Part shown: positions 27,505-37,320 of the stretch, piece by piece
Layout: every line of letters begins with the position of its first letter
Numbering within the stretch: position 1 is the stretch's first letter
Assembly: GCA_902527215.1 (NCBI GenBank)
Contig: CABZOF010000001.1
Span: forward strand, 416,501 to 480,500
Source of the DNA: an uncultured Pelagibacteraceae bacterium
GTDB taxonomy: Bacteria; Pseudomonadota; Alphaproteobacteria; Pelagibacterales; Pelagibacteraceae
Length of the DNA stretch: 64,000 nt
Direction of reading: 5' to 3'
Position numbers and translations under genes: made by a program
Notes under the pieces: generated by a model
Database searches by the model: none
What the model was told of the DNA's origin: nothing
The model's input: only the letters and a program-made list of their open reading frames with translations

Positions 27505-28578
27505 ATTTTTCATTTTTAAACTTGTTGGTAAAATATCTACATCATCAAAATCAATTAAGGAATTTTGATTAATAATTTTTTTAAGAACTTCAGTATATTC
27601 TTTACCTGTTTCAGCATATTTTTCTAAAAAATTAACTAGTTTTAAACTATCTAACTTTTCGTCATTATCTCTTTGGATTGCTCGTTCAATTCTAAATTCT
27701 TTATAGCTAGGATGTGTATTTAAATTTCTTTGATAAGCTCTTACAGAAGCTTTCAAAATTTTAAACTTTGCAACCTTATGTTTTTTATCTTTTTCAAGTT
27801 CTAAAGGCTTAATACCTTCACCTGACCAAGTCCACTGCCCAAATAATGCATTACCTTCTTGTGCAAATCTTGAACTACCCCAACCGGTCTCTTTTGCAGC
27901 TTGAGCTATTGCTAATGAAACTGGAATTTCATCCATTCTTATTTTAAGTTTTGCTAAATCATTATTTTTAATACCATACTGTTTAAATTTCAGTTCAACC
28001 CAGGCTTTATCACGTGATGATGTATTATTTTTATTTAAAATTTCAAAAAGTTTTTTTCGATCAAATCTTATTTTGAGATTTTCCTCAATAATCAATGGTA
28101 GTACAATTTTAATAAATAGTTTTTTTCTTTTTTTTGGACTTTCGATATTTTTTAGTTCTTTAGGAAGCTTTGTTAATTGATTGCCTACATTGACTAATTT
28201 AGTTTTTTTAACAGTATCTAGATCATATCCATTATCTTTAAATAGTTCTTCAATTGTTGAGGCGCTCAATCTTTGAGGATCCTTATCCTCTTCATCTTTT
28301 CCAAAAACATCAATGTCTTCAAAAATATTCCATGAAAATCTATCTTTTATGGTGTTTTTTATTATTTTATTTTTTTTATTCTGCTTATCTAATATTTTGT
28401 CAAAATTTTGTTTTGAGGAATTGATAACAACTTCATTCGACTGAAAATTATTTTTAATAAAACTAATTGAATTTGGTAAAATTGAGAATACTAAAATTAT
28501 AGCTAAACTTGTTAACAAAGTTTTAAGAAAATTTAGATTACTACTGTCTTTTTTTTTTTTTAAACTTTTTTTTTTCAT
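27496..28578 (-). CDS. Bax-like exported glucosaminidase
   Basis: A start at 28578 gives 360 residues (an ATG at 28587 adds three). A Lys-rich N-terminus precedes one membrane helix (LLTSLAIILVFSILP), so the protein is anchored or exported. The C-terminal half is the Bax-type glucosaminidase domain: VSLAIAQAAKETGWGSSRFA (catalytic Glu), NALFGQWTW and VRAYQRNLNTHPSYKEFR. Such enzymes cleave the glycan strand of peptidoglycan. It is convergent with the deacetylase and overlaps its end by 9 bases. Confidence 0.8.
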   Translation of the reverse strand: MKKKSLKKKKDSSNLNFLKTLLTSLAIILVFSILPNSISFIKNNFQSNEVVINSSKQNFDKILDKQNKKNKIIKNTIKDRFSWNIFEDIDVFGKDEEDKDPQRLSASTIEELFKDNGYDLDTVKKTKLVNVGNQLTKLPKELKNIESPKKRKKLFIKIVLPLIIEENLKIRFDRKKLFEILNKNNTSSRDKAWVELKFKQYGIKNNDLAKLKIRMDEIPVSLAIAQAAKETGWGSSRFAQEGNALFGQWTWSGEGIKPLELEKDKKHKVAKFKILKASVRAYQRNLNTHPSYKEFRIERAIQRDNDEKLDSLKLVNFLEKYAETGKEYTEVLKKIINQNSLIDFDDVDILPTSLKMKNLI

Positions 28579-28614
28579 GAATCTCATTTATTCTTATAAT
28601 TGATATAAGTGATA

Positions 28615-29157
28615 TTATACAGCTAAAACTTCTTTAACTTCTGGGATATAATGACAAAGCAAGTTTTGGACACCTTGTTTTAAAGTTAAAGTTGAAGATG
28701 GACATCCAGAACAACTACCTTTTAATATAACGGTAACTTTTCCATCTTTAAATTCTTTAAATGTTATGTCTCCACCATCTCTAGCTACAGCTGGCCTAAT
28801 TTTTGTTTCTAATATTTTAATAATTTTATTTTCAATTTCACCATAATCATTATTATCGTCCAATTCTGACTTTTTATTTATAATAAACTCATTACCTTCA
28901 TCATAGAATTCATTTAAATGTGAAATAACTATATGTTTTATATTTTCCCATTTTTCATCTTGAATTTTATTAATTGATAGAAAATCCTCACTCAGAAAAA
29001 TTCCTGTAACACCATTAATTGATAAAATATTTTTTAATAAAGGAATTTCTGTTTCGTTCACATTTAAAAATTCATAAGGCCCATCGTTTGATACTCTTTT
29101 ACCAGGAAGGAATTTAAGAGAATTTGGGTTTGGGGTTTCTTGTGTTTGGATGAACAT
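28615..29157 (-). CDS. Fe-S cluster carrier NfuA-type protein
   Basis: The 180-residue protein has the Nfu_N domain (MFIQTQETPNPNSLKFLPG) and a C-terminal NifU-like domain with RPAVARDGGDITF and GSCSGCPSSTLTLKQG. The Cys-x2-Cys there binds the 4Fe-4S cluster between two subunits. It delivers clusters to target enzymes such as MiaB. Its position beside trpS and murJ is conserved in Alphaproteobacteria. Confidence 0.93.
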   Translation of the reverse strand: MFIQTQETPNPNSLKFLPGKRVSNDGPYEFLNVNETEIPLLKNILSINGVTGIFLSEDFLSINKIQDEKWENIKHIVISHLNEFYDEGNEFIINKKSELDDNNDYGEIENKIIKILETKIRPAVARDGGDITFKEFKDGKVTVILKGSCSGCPSSTLTLKQGVQNLLCHYIPEVKEVLAV

Positions 29158-29195
29158 ATTCTTTATATAGCCATAAATTTTAAAATTTAAAGAAT

Positions 29196-30197
29196 TTAAA
29201 AACCTATTATTTTCTTCATTTCTTTTATTTTTTTTCCTGCAATTACTTCGGCCTTATTTGCTCCTTCTGCAAGAACTTTATCTAAATAATTTTGATCATC
29301 GATCAATTTTTTTATCTCATCAGAAATTGGAGAAATCTTACTTGATAAAACTTCGGCTAATTGACTTTTTAGATCTGAAAAATTTTTCCCTCCAAATTCT
29401 TTTAAGGTTTTATCTAAAGTTTGATCTAAAATACTTGAATATATTCCAAGAAGATTTTTAGCTTCTAATCTTTCGTTTAATTCTTGATATTCATTAGGAA
29501 TTGGTAAAGAGTCAGTCTTTGCTTTTTTAATTTTATTGATAATTTCATCTTTAGTATCAGTTAAATTAATTCTACTAAGATCTGATGGATCTGATTTGCT
29601 CATTTTTTTTAAGCCATCTTTTAAACTCATTATTCTTGAAAAATTTTTTTTTATTAATGGCTCCGGAACCCTTAAAAAATCTTCACAACCAAAATCTTTA
29701 TTAAATTTTTGAGCTATATCTCTAGTTAATTCTAAATGTTGTTTCTGGTCTTCCCCAACAGGTACATGCGTGGCATCATAAAGTAATATATCACTAGCCA
29801 TTAATATAGGATAAATATACAAACCAACTGAAGCCTTTTCCTTATCCTTTCCAGCTTTTTCTTTAAATTGAGTCATTCTATTAAGCCAACCCATTGGAGC
29901 CATACAACTCAAAATCCATGAGCCCTCTGCATGTGCATGAACTTTTGATTGGTTAAAAATAATACTTTTACTTGGATCGATGCCACTAGCTATAAATGTT
30001 GCGGCGGTTTCACGAATATTGTTGGTTAATTGATCTTGTTCTTGCTTAACAGTTATTGCATGTAAATCTACAACACAAAAAATACATTCATTTTGATTAT
30101 CATTATTTAAATCAACAAAATTTTTTATGGCCCCTAGGTAGTTACCTAAATGTAGATTGCCAGTAGGCTGAACACCAGAAAATATTTTTTTGGACAT
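29196..30197 (-). CDS. trpS: Tryptophanyl-tRNA synthetase
   Basis: The 333-residue class I synthetase has the HIGH-like motif in SGVQPTGNLHLGNYLGAI, the family segments SWILSCMAPMGWLNRMTQFK and VPVGEDQKQHLELTRDIA, and the KMSKS motif in LKKMSKSDPSDL (about residue 200). It charges tRNA-Trp. It starts 3 bases after the murJ stop, in the conserved murJ-trpS-nfu order. Confidence 0.97.
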   Translation of the reverse strand: MSKKIFSGVQPTGNLHLGNYLGAIKNFVDLNNDNQNECIFCVVDLHAITVKQEQDQLTNNIRETAATFIASGIDPSKSIIFNQSKVHAHAEGSWILSCMAPMGWLNRMTQFKEKAGKDKEKASVGLYIYPILMASDILLYDATHVPVGEDQKQHLELTRDIAQKFNKDFGCEDFLRVPEPLIKKNFSRIMSLKDGLKKMSKSDPSDLSRINLTDTKDEIINKIKKAKTDSLPIPNEYQELNERLEAKNLLGIYSSILDQTLDKTLKEFGGKNFSDLKSQLAEVLSSKISPISDEIKKLIDDQNYLDKVLAEGANKAEVIAGKKIKEMKKIIGF

Positions 30198-30200
30198 TTT

Positions 30201-31730
30201 TTAATACTTTAAATTAATATCTGAAATTTTAAAGGCTTTTATAATAATTGAAATTCCAATGTATGAAACAAAAGTTGATAAAACAATCAAAACAATAAAA
30301 ATAAATTTATAATTATTTACATAGACTAATGAGCTTTCTAAAAGATTTATTAAAAAATAAAATATGAAGATTGCAATTATATTTGAGAAAATAATTTTTG
30401 ATATCTGAACAATAAAATTTGAACTAAATTTAAAGTAATTTTTATTAATTACAAAGACTAATAAGATAATTCCATTAAACCATGATGAGATAGTGGTTGC
30501 GATTGGTATTATAATGAATCCAACCTTTGAAAAAAACATCAAACTAATTGTGATATTTAAAATTACAGAAATCAAAGAATATTTAAATGGTGTTTTAGTA
30601 TCATTTCTTGCAAACAAAAAAGTTGAAAATATTTTGATCAAAGAAAATGCTGGAAGTCCAAAAGAAAAATAGAATAAAGCCTTTGCAGAATTACTAACAC
30701 TTACCTTATCGAAAGAACCATATCCAAATAAAGCAGATGTTATTTGCTCTGAACCTACGATTAGAGCAAGTGATGCAGGTAAACTTAAAAATAAACTCAA
30801 TTCTAAAGCTTTATTCTGTAACTCTCTCGTTTTTAATGAGTTTTTGCTTTTAATATGTCGACTTAAGTTCGGAAGTATCACAGTACCTATAGCTATACCA
30901 GCTATTGCTAGATTTATCTGATAAATTCTATCTGCATAATATAAATATGAAACAGCACTTGCTTGAAATGAGGCAATAATTGTTCCAACTAAGATATTTA
31001 TTTGAGTTACACCTGATGAAAATATGCTTGGTAAAAGTTTACTAAAAAAGTTTTTAACTTTATCGTTAATTTTAAAATGAAAGTTTATTTTTATTACAAA
31101 ATATTTTTTAACAAATATTAATAAAAAAATAAATTGTAGGAGCCCAGCAATAGTTACAGTGTAAGATAAATAATAAACCAAATTATTATTTAAATTTTCA
31201 GCATATAGTAAACAAATTATTAACAGTATATTCAAAATTATTGGTGCTGCAGCTGCAGCAGCAAATTTATTATGTGAGTTTAAAATTGCTGAAAAAAAAG
31301 ATGCAAGACTAATAAAAAATAAAAAAGGAAATGTAATTCTAGTTAGGTCAATTGCAATATTTAATTTTTCTGGGTCATTTGAAAATCCTGGTGCAATTAT
31401 TTTAATAAAAGCTGGCATAAATATTTCAATTATTAAGATCGTAAAGAACAGGCCTAATAACAATAAATTAAAAATTGTACTTGCAAAAGAGCTTGCATTT
31501 TTTTTTGTTTTAAGAAGTTCTGAGGAATAAGAGGGAACAAATGCAGCATTAAAAGTTCCCTCTGAAAATAATCTTCTAAAAGTATTTGGAATTCTAAAAG
31601 CTACAAAAAAAGCATCTGCTAAAGGTCCCGAACCAAGGTATATCGCTATGAAAAAATCTCTTATGTAACCAAGAACCCTACTTAACAAAACAAATAGACT
31701 AAATGTGCTTGTTGACTTAATGAGGTTCAT
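30201..31730 (-). CDS. murJ: Lipid II flippase MurJ (MviN)
   Basis: The 509-residue protein is a polytopic membrane protein of the MOP superfamily, with about 14 hydrophobic segments. The diagnostic N-terminus is STFSLFVLLSRVLGYIRDFF followed by GPLADAFFVAFRIPNTFRRLF and EGTFNAAFVPSYSSE. It flips lipid II across the inner membrane for peptidoglycan synthesis. It is divergent from maeB with only about 50 bases between start codons. Confidence 0.96.
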   Translation of the reverse strand: MNLIKSTSTFSLFVLLSRVLGYIRDFFIAIYLGSGPLADAFFVAFRIPNTFRRLFSEGTFNAAFVPSYSSELLKTKKNASSFASTIFNLLLLGLFFTILIIEIFMPAFIKIIAPGFSNDPEKLNIAIDLTRITFPFLFFISLASFFSAILNSHNKFAAAAAAPIILNILLIICLLYAENLNNNLVYYLSYTVTIAGLLQFIFLLIFVKKYFVIKINFHFKINDKVKNFFSKLLPSIFSSGVTQINILVGTIIASFQASAVSYLYYADRIYQINLAIAGIAIGTVILPNLSRHIKSKNSLKTRELQNKALELSLFLSLPASLALIVGSEQITSALFGYGSFDKVSVSNSAKALFYFSFGLPAFSLIKIFSTFLFARNDTKTPFKYSLISVILNITISLMFFSKVGFIIIPIATTISSWFNGIILLVFVINKNYFKFSSNFIVQISKIIFSNIIAIFIFYFLINLLESSLVYVNNYKFIFIVLIVLSTFVSYIGISIIIKAFKISDINLKY

Positions 31731-31779
31731 AAATCATATTAGTCTTAAATTTACCTTAATAGTATATTTAATTTACCTA

Positions 31780-34068
31780 ATGAAAAAAAACAAAATTGAA
31801 CATTATTCAGATAAAGAGGCTCTTGAATTTCATAATTCAAATAAATCTGGCAAGATTGAGATAAATTCATCAAAACCAATGACATCAAAAAGAGACTTGG
31901 CTTTAGCTTACTCCCCAGGTGTGGCAGCTCCAGTTAAAGAAATTTTTAAAAATCCAGAGCGAGCATATGATTATACTACTAAAGGAAATTTGGTTGCAGT
32001 GATAAGTAATGGATCTGCAATATTAGGATTGGGTAATTTAGGAGCAATTGCATCAAAACCTGTAATGGAAGGTAAAGCGGTATTATTTAAAAGATTTGCA
32101 GATATAGATGCTATTGATTTAGAAATTGACAGTAAAGATCCTGAAGAAATAGTTAATAGTATAAAAAATTTTGCTGTAAGTTTTGGAGGTATCAATCTTG
32201 AGGATATTGCTGCCCCAGAGTGTTTCATTATTGAGGAAAATTTAAAAAAAATACTTGATATACCGGTATTTCATGATGACCAACATGGAACAGCAATTAT
32301 AACATCAGCGGCACTCATAAATTCAATACATATTACTAAAAAAATAATTTCTAAAATAAAAGTTGTTGTAAACGGTGCTGGAGCGTCTGCTATGGCTTGC
32401 TCAGATTTATTTATAAAATTAGGAGTAAAAAAACAAAATTTGACAATGATTGATAGCAAAGGTGTAATTAGTTTAGATAGAAGAGGATTAAATAAGTGGA
32501 AATTGAAGTATGCAAAAAAAACAAAAGACAAAACTCTAAATGATGCATTAAAAAATGCGGATGTTTTTCTAGGATTATCTTCAGCAGGTATTCTAAAAAA
32601 AGAAATGATTAAACAAATGGCAAAAAATCCGATTATATTTGCTTGTGCTAACCCTGATCCAGAAATTTTACCAGAAGATGCTTATAAAGTTAGAAAAGAT
32701 GCAATCATAGCAACTGGTAGATCAGATTATGTAAACCAGGTTAACAACTTAATAGGTTTTCCTTATATATTTAGAGGAGCGCTTGATGTGAGAGCAAAAA
32801 CAATAAATGAGGATATGAAAATTTCTGCAGCTAATGCGATTGCTAAATTAGCCAGAGAAAGAGTCCCCGACGAAGTAGCTGCAGCAATGGGAGGGGATAG
32901 ACCCAAATATGGTAAAGATTACATTATTCCATCTACCTTTGACCCAAGATTAATAAGTGTAATCCCACTAGCGGTGGCAAAAGCTGCAATAAAAAGTGGA
33001 GTTGCTAGAAAAAAAATTGAAAATTTTACCTTGTACTCTGAACAATTAAAACAAAGATTGGATCCATCAGTAACTATTCTTCAAGGTATAAATTCTAAAA
33101 TTAAAAAAAATCAAAAAACTGTTGTATTTGCCGATGGTGAAGATGAAAATACACTTAAGGCTGCAATTGCATTTAAAAATGGTGGTCTAGGAACACCAAT
33201 AATTGTTGCAAAAGAGAGTGTTGTCAAACAAAGACTAAAAGAAATTGGCTATGGAGAGAACCTAGATATTAAAATCGTAAATTCAACTGATAAAAAATTG
33301 AGAACAAAGTATGTAAAATTTCTTTTTAAAAAATTGCATAGAAATCAAGGTTTACTTGAGAGAGATTGTGATAGGATGATTAGAAATGACAGAGTTATTT
33401 GGTCATCATGTATGGTTGAGTGTGGTGATGCAGATGCAATGGTTACAGGTAATACTAGAAGATATTCTCAATCACTTGAAAAAATAAAAAAAGTAATCCC
33501 TCCTAGAAAAGGAGAAATAATGTTTGGATTAAATATGATGGTTAGCAAAGGTAAAACTGTTTTTATTGGTGATACCTCAGTTAATGAGTATCCTTCTTCT
33601 GAAGAATTAGCTGATATAGCAATTTCATCTGCAAGAGTTGCTAGATTATTTGGATTTGATCCTAAGGTGGCATTTTTATCTCATTCAACATTTGGGCAAC
33701 CAATAACTAGTAGAACAAAACACATAAGGGATGCTGTAGAAATATTAAAGAATAGAAAAGTGGATTTTAAATTTGATGGCGACATGCAGCCTGATGTTGC
33801 TCTTAATGATGAATACTCTGATTTGTATCCATTTTCTGAAATAGTAGGAAGTGCAAATATTTTAATAATGCCAGGTCAACATAGCGCAGCAATTTCTAAT
33901 AAAATTATGAAATCATTAGGAGGTGCTAAAGTTATCGGTCCACTATTAATAGGCCTAGCTCAACCAATAGAAATTGCTCCATTAAGATCTTCTACTTCAG
34001 AGATATTAGATTTAGCATCAGTTGCGGCTTATTCTGCTGGTGTAATTAAATATGAAAAAACAAAATAA
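31780..34068 (+). CDS. maeB: NADP-dependent malic enzyme with phosphotransacetylase-like C-terminal domain
   Basis: The ATG at 31780 (upstream in-frame sequence overlaps murJ) gives 762 residues. The first 430 form the malic enzyme: LALAYSPGVAAPVKEI, IDAIDLEIDSKDPEEI, VFHDDQHGTAI and the Rossmann loop VVNGAGASAMAC. The last 320 are a phosphotransacetylase-like domain (TVVFADGEDENTLKAA ... PITSRTKHIRDAV, NILIMPGQHSAAI). This fused MaeB form is common in Proteobacteria and decarboxylates malate to pyruvate; the C-terminal domain is regulatory. Confidence 0.95.
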   Translation: MKKNKIEHYSDKEALEFHNSNKSGKIEINSSKPMTSKRDLALAYSPGVAAPVKEIFKNPERAYDYTTKGNLVAVISNGSAILGLGNLGAIASKPVMEGKAVLFKRFADIDAIDLEIDSKDPEEIVNSIKNFAVSFGGINLEDIAAPECFIIEENLKKILDIPVFHDDQHGTAIITSAALINSIHITKKIISKIKVVVNGAGASAMACSDLFIKLGVKKQNLTMIDSKGVISLDRRGLNKWKLKYAKKTKDKTLNDALKNADVFLGLSSAGILKKEMIKQMAKNPIIFACANPDPEILPEDAYKVRKDAIIATGRSDYVNQVNNLIGFPYIFRGALDVRAKTINEDMKISAANAIAKLARERVPDEVAAAMGGDRPKYGKDYIIPSTFDPRLISVIPLAVAKAAIKSGVARKKIENFTLYSEQLKQRLDPSVTILQGINSKIKKNQKTVVFADGEDENTLKAAIAFKNGGLGTPIIVAKESVVKQRLKEIGYGENLDIKIVNSTDKKLRTKYVKFLFKKLHRNQGLLERDCDRMIRNDRVIWSSCMVECGDADAMVTGNTRRYSQSLEKIKKVIPPRKGEIMFGLNMMVSKGKTVFIGDTSVNEYPSSEELADIAISSARVARLFGFDPKVAFLSHSTFGQPITSRTKHIRDAVEILKNRKVDFKFDGDMQPDVALNDEYSDLYPFSEIVGSANILIMPGQHSAAISNKIMKSLGGAKVIGPLLIGLAQPIEIAPLRSSTSEILDLASVAAYSAGVIKYEKTK

Positions 34069-34076
34069 AATATTTA

Positions 34077-34670
34077 TTATTTTTTGACAACTCTTAAATC
34101 ATCAACTAAAAAAATACTTGTAATTACATCCTCAACATCTAAAATTTGTTTGGCTTCTTTAAAAACTTCATCTCTCTCAGTTTTACTTTGTGCTATTCCA
34201 TAAACATAAATTTTTTTCTTATAAGTATCAATATTATAGTTAACTGCTTTTATTTTTTTACTTCCTATTAAAGCTGCTCTTAGTTGAGAAGTTATTAGAA
34301 GATCTTTTGCAGACCTTTTGAAATTAAATTTCTCTTTAATTCGCAAGTCATTATTTACAGATCTAGCACCTTTAATTTCCCAAGCTAACTTTGTAATTTT
34401 TAGTTTATCCTCAACAGCATTTACTTTTCCAGTTAAAAATATTCTTCCATCAAGTACCTTAGTTTTTACAGAAATAATGTAACTTTTATCTGTAGATAAT
34501 AATTTTGCTCTTAGATTTTGTTGCATTAAAGAGTCGTCAATTTGAGTCCCAAGGCTCCTTGGATCTAAAGCAATTGAAACTCCAGTGCCTAAAACACCTG
34601 TGGAAGAGTAACCAACGCATCCAGAAATTAAAACAAAACTCAACAATATTATAATTTTTCTAATATTCAT
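34077..34670 (-). CDS. BON-domain lipoprotein (DolP/OsmY-like)
   Basis: The 197-residue protein has a lipoprotein signal (IIILLSFVLISGC, lipobox LISGC at about residues 14-18). Two BON domains follow, at about residues 45-115 (SLMQQNLRAKLLS ... RIFLTGKVNAVEDKLKITKL) and about 120-190 (LLITSQLRAALIG ... IYVYGIAQSKTERDEVFKEA). Such lipoproteins bind phospholipid and help outer-membrane integrity. It overlaps rsmI by 11 bases, as in E. coli, where the lipoprotein gene dolP lies near rsmI. Confidence 0.85.
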   Translation of the reverse strand: MNIRKIIILLSFVLISGCVGYSSTGVLGTGVSIALDPRSLGTQIDDSLMQQNLRAKLLSTDKSYIISVKTKVLDGRIFLTGKVNAVEDKLKITKLAWEIKGARSVNNDLRIKEKFNFKRSAKDLLITSQLRAALIGSKKIKAVNYNIDTYKKKIYVYGIAQSKTERDEVFKEAKQILDVEDVITSIFLVDDLRVVKK

Positions 34671-35511
34671 TCTTTATTTCGAGACAATATTTGTAAATAA
34701 GTTTTTTAGAAATTTCTCTATCTTCTGAAATTTTTTTTACGATATCTTTAATAGACATTTTTTTAATTAATTTATTAATTTTTTTTTTATCTGATTCTTC
34801 AAGTTCTTTGAAACTTAATTTTTGGTTTCTTATTTCAGAAATGACAACGGTTATCTCACCTTTTCTTGAAAAATTTAAATCTGATAACTTCTCTACAGAG
34901 GTTCTAATATATTCCTCATGATATTTGGTTATCTCTCTACAAATTAGTATATCTCTGTCTGAAAAAAATTCTTTCACATCATCAATTCTTTTAATGAATT
35001 TATTTGGTGATATAAAAAAAACAATTGAACTTTTAATTAATGATAAGTTTTTAAATAATTTTTTTACTTGATTTTGTTTTTCAGGTAGAAATCCACAAAA
35101 ATAGAAATTATCTGAAAACCCGCTTATTGATATTGCTGAACTGACAGCTGATGCACCCGGAATTGGAAAAATATTAATTTGATTTTTAACACATTCTTTA
35201 ACCAAAGCTCTTCCAGGGTCTGAGACTGCAGGAGTTCCAGCGTCTGAAACCAATGATACTATTTTATTATTTTTGAGTATTTCTATAACTTTGTCTAAAT
35301 TTTTATTTTCATTAAATTTATGATTTGAAATAAGTTTTTTATTTATTTCAAACTTTTGAAGTATTTTTTTTGTAATTCTGGTATCTTCACATAAAATTAA
35401 ATCTGACTCTCGAAGAATTTTGATAGCTCTGAATGAAATATCACCCATATTTCCAATTGGTGTTGCAACACAATATAGCCCAGGTTTAAATGTACTATTA
35501 TTTAAATTCAT
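34660..35511 (-). CDS. rsmI: 16S rRNA (cytidine-1402-2'-O)-methyltransferase
   Basis: The 283-residue tetrapyrrole-methylase-fold enzyme has PGLYCVATPIGNMGDISFRA at the N-terminus, CEDTRITKKIL, SLVSDAGTPAVSDPG and IFPIPGASAVSSAISISG. It methylates the ribose of C1402 in the decoding centre. The rsmI-lipoprotein-LppC gene set is a conserved module: the LppC-like gene is divergent just upstream. Confidence 0.95.
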   Translation of the reverse strand: MNLNNSTFKPGLYCVATPIGNMGDISFRAIKILRESDLILCEDTRITKKILQKFEINKKLISNHKFNENKNLDKVIEILKNNKIVSLVSDAGTPAVSDPGRALVKECVKNQINIFPIPGASAVSSAISISGFSDNFYFCGFLPEKQNQVKKLFKNLSLIKSSIVFFISPNKFIKRIDDVKEFFSDRDILICREITKYHEEYIRTSVEKLSDLNFSRKGEITVVISEIRNQKLSFKELEESDKKKINKLIKKMSIKDIVKKISEDREISKKLIYKYCLEIKNEY

Positions 35512-35547
35512 ATGAATTCTTTAAATAAATATATTATTAAATCCTAA

Positions 35548-36699
35548 ATGAAAACGTTAATTAAATTTTTAACATTTATTGTATTAACCATTTCCCTTTT
35601 TAGTCAAAATCTATTTGCGTCTGAAAAAATTAAGATAGGATTAATTGTCCCTTTAAGTGGTGAAAATTCTTTAATTGGTGAAAAAATAATTAAATCTATA
35701 AGATTGGCAATAAACAAGATTAATGATGACAGGGTAGAGATAATTCCAAAAGATACAAAATCAAATCCTATTGATGCTTTAAAAGTATCCAATGAATTAT
35801 ATAAAGATGGTGTAAATATAATCATTGGCCCAGTATTTAACGCAAGCACTAAGTATCTTGATGATTTAAAAGAAGTAACTTTTATATCTTTTACCAACAA
35901 ATTAATTGGTAATCCAAAAAATGTTATTAGTGCTGGTGTTAATGCTGTATCTCAAATTCAAACAATAAAAAAATTTAATGAAATTAAAAATTTGTCAAAG
36001 AGTATTATTTTAATTCCAAGAGCACAATTTAAAAAAGAGATAGAGGAAGCAATTGATAAAACTAAAATTAAACATAAAGAAGTATTCTATTATGACAGAG
36101 AGCCAACTAAACTTACCAAACAAATTGAAGAATTAACTAAATATCAAATAAGGAAAAATAATCTTGAATTTGAAATACAAAGACTTGAGGGTTTATCATT
36201 TAAAGACAAAGATAAAAAAATACAAAATTTAAAGAAAAGAGATACACTCGGAAATATTAATTTTGACTCAGTTGTTATAGCTGATTTTGATGAAAATTTA
36301 AAAAGTGTTGCTACATCTCTTCTATATACAGATGTATCCTCAAAAAGAATTTCTTATATAACCTTAAATCAATGGTTTGATGATAGTCTTTTAAGAGATG
36401 ATTCCCTTCATCCAATATATTTTCCCTCAATTAATAAAGATAATTATGAACTATTTATGAGTAATTTTAAAAACGCTTATGGTTTAGATGGAGATCAACT
36501 TTCATTTTTAAGTTATGATTTAATAGGATTGGTGTATTTTTTGATTTATGAAAACGACTTTAAAATTTCAAAAAAAATATTCTATAAGAAAAATAAGTTT
36601 AAAGGAAAAATAGGAGTTTTTGAAATAAGCAAAAATACTATTACACATCAACTAAACTTTTACAGCATTGAGGATAAAAAATTTAAAAAAATTTTTTAA
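35548..36699 (+). CDS. LppC-like periplasmic protein (penicillin-binding protein activator family)
   Basis: The 383-residue protein has a signal peptide (LIKFLTFIVLTISLFSQNLFA) and a type I periplasmic binding fold: IKIGLIVPLSGENSLIGEKI, then INIIIGPVFNASTKYL, NFDSVVIADFDENLKS and the final QLSFLSYDLIGLVYFL. No lipobox Cys follows the signal, unlike E. coli LpoA. Divergent from rsmI, it occupies the usual lppC place. It probably activates or accompanies a penicillin-binding protein; a solute-binding role is the alternative. Confidence 0.8.
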   Translation: MKTLIKFLTFIVLTISLFSQNLFASEKIKIGLIVPLSGENSLIGEKIIKSIRLAINKINDDRVEIIPKDTKSNPIDALKVSNELYKDGVNIIIGPVFNASTKYLDDLKEVTFISFTNKLIGNPKNVISAGVNAVSQIQTIKKFNEIKNLSKSIILIPRAQFKKEIEEAIDKTKIKHKEVFYYDREPTKLTKQIEELTKYQIRKNNLEFEIQRLEGLSFKDKDKKIQNLKKRDTLGNINFDSVVIADFDENLKSVATSLLYTDVSSKRISYITLNQWFDDSLLRDDSLHPIYFPSINKDNYELFMSNFKNAYGLDGDQLSFLSYDLIGLVYFLIYENDFKISKKIFYKKNKFKGKIGVFEISKNTITHQLNFYSIEDKKFKKIF

Positions 36700-37285
36700 T
36701 TTTTTTAAATGCATTAAAACGATGGTCCATACTATATTTTTTGTGAGGTTCCATCTCACCAAAAGTTAATCTTTCACCTTTAGGTATAAAGATTGGATCG
36801 TATCCAAAACCATTTTTTCCTTTTTTTAAATTAGATATTCGTCCTTCAATTTTACCAACTTTACTTATAAATTTACCATTTGGCCAAAAGATAGTGAGTA
36901 CACAAATAAATCTCGCACTTAATTTTTTTTTTTTCCAGTTTTTATTTTTTTTTGAAATTTCTTTGTAAACTTTTTTAATAGCTAAATTGAAATTTCTTTT
37001 TTTCCCTGACCAATCTGCTGAATATACGCCAGGCGCTTTATCTAAAATATCAATCTCAATTCCAGAGTCATCTGATAAACAAATTTTACTAGTTTTTTTT
37101 GAAAAATATTTTGCTTTTAAAAGAGAGTTTTGTGCGAACGTGGTTCCATTTTCTATTGGACTTGGTATTTTAAATTCTAAATTTGAATAAATTTTTAAAC
37201 TTTTAGGTAATAGATCTGCTATTTCCTTAAGTTTTCCTTTATTATTTGAGCCAATAAATATCTCTTTAATTTTTTTTTTAGACAC
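36683..37285 (-). CDS. rdgB: XTP/dITP pyrophosphatase (RdgB/HAM1)
   Basis: The 200-residue protein has the HAM1 motifs FIGSNNKGKLKEI at the N-terminus, TFAQNSLLKAKYFSKKT, CLSDDSGIEIDILDKAPGVYSADW and GFGYDPIFIPKGERLTFGEM. It hydrolyses non-canonical purine triphosphates. The gene is convergent with the LppC-like gene (17-base overlap) and divergent from grpE. In many Alphaproteobacteria rdgB lies beside hrcA and grpE; hrcA is missing here. Confidence 0.95.
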   Translation of the reverse strand: MSKKKIKEIFIGSNNKGKLKEIADLLPKSLKIYSNLEFKIPSPIENGTTFAQNSLLKAKYFSKKTSKICLSDDSGIEIDILDKAPGVYSADWSGKKRNFNLAIKKVYKEISKKNKNWKKKKLSARFICVLTIFWPNGKFISKVGKIEGRISNLKKGKNGFGYDPIFIPKGERLTFGEMEPHKKYSMDHRFNAFKKIKKFF

Positions 37286-37320
37286 CTAGAAATTATACTT
37301 TTTCTTACCATATAAACAAT

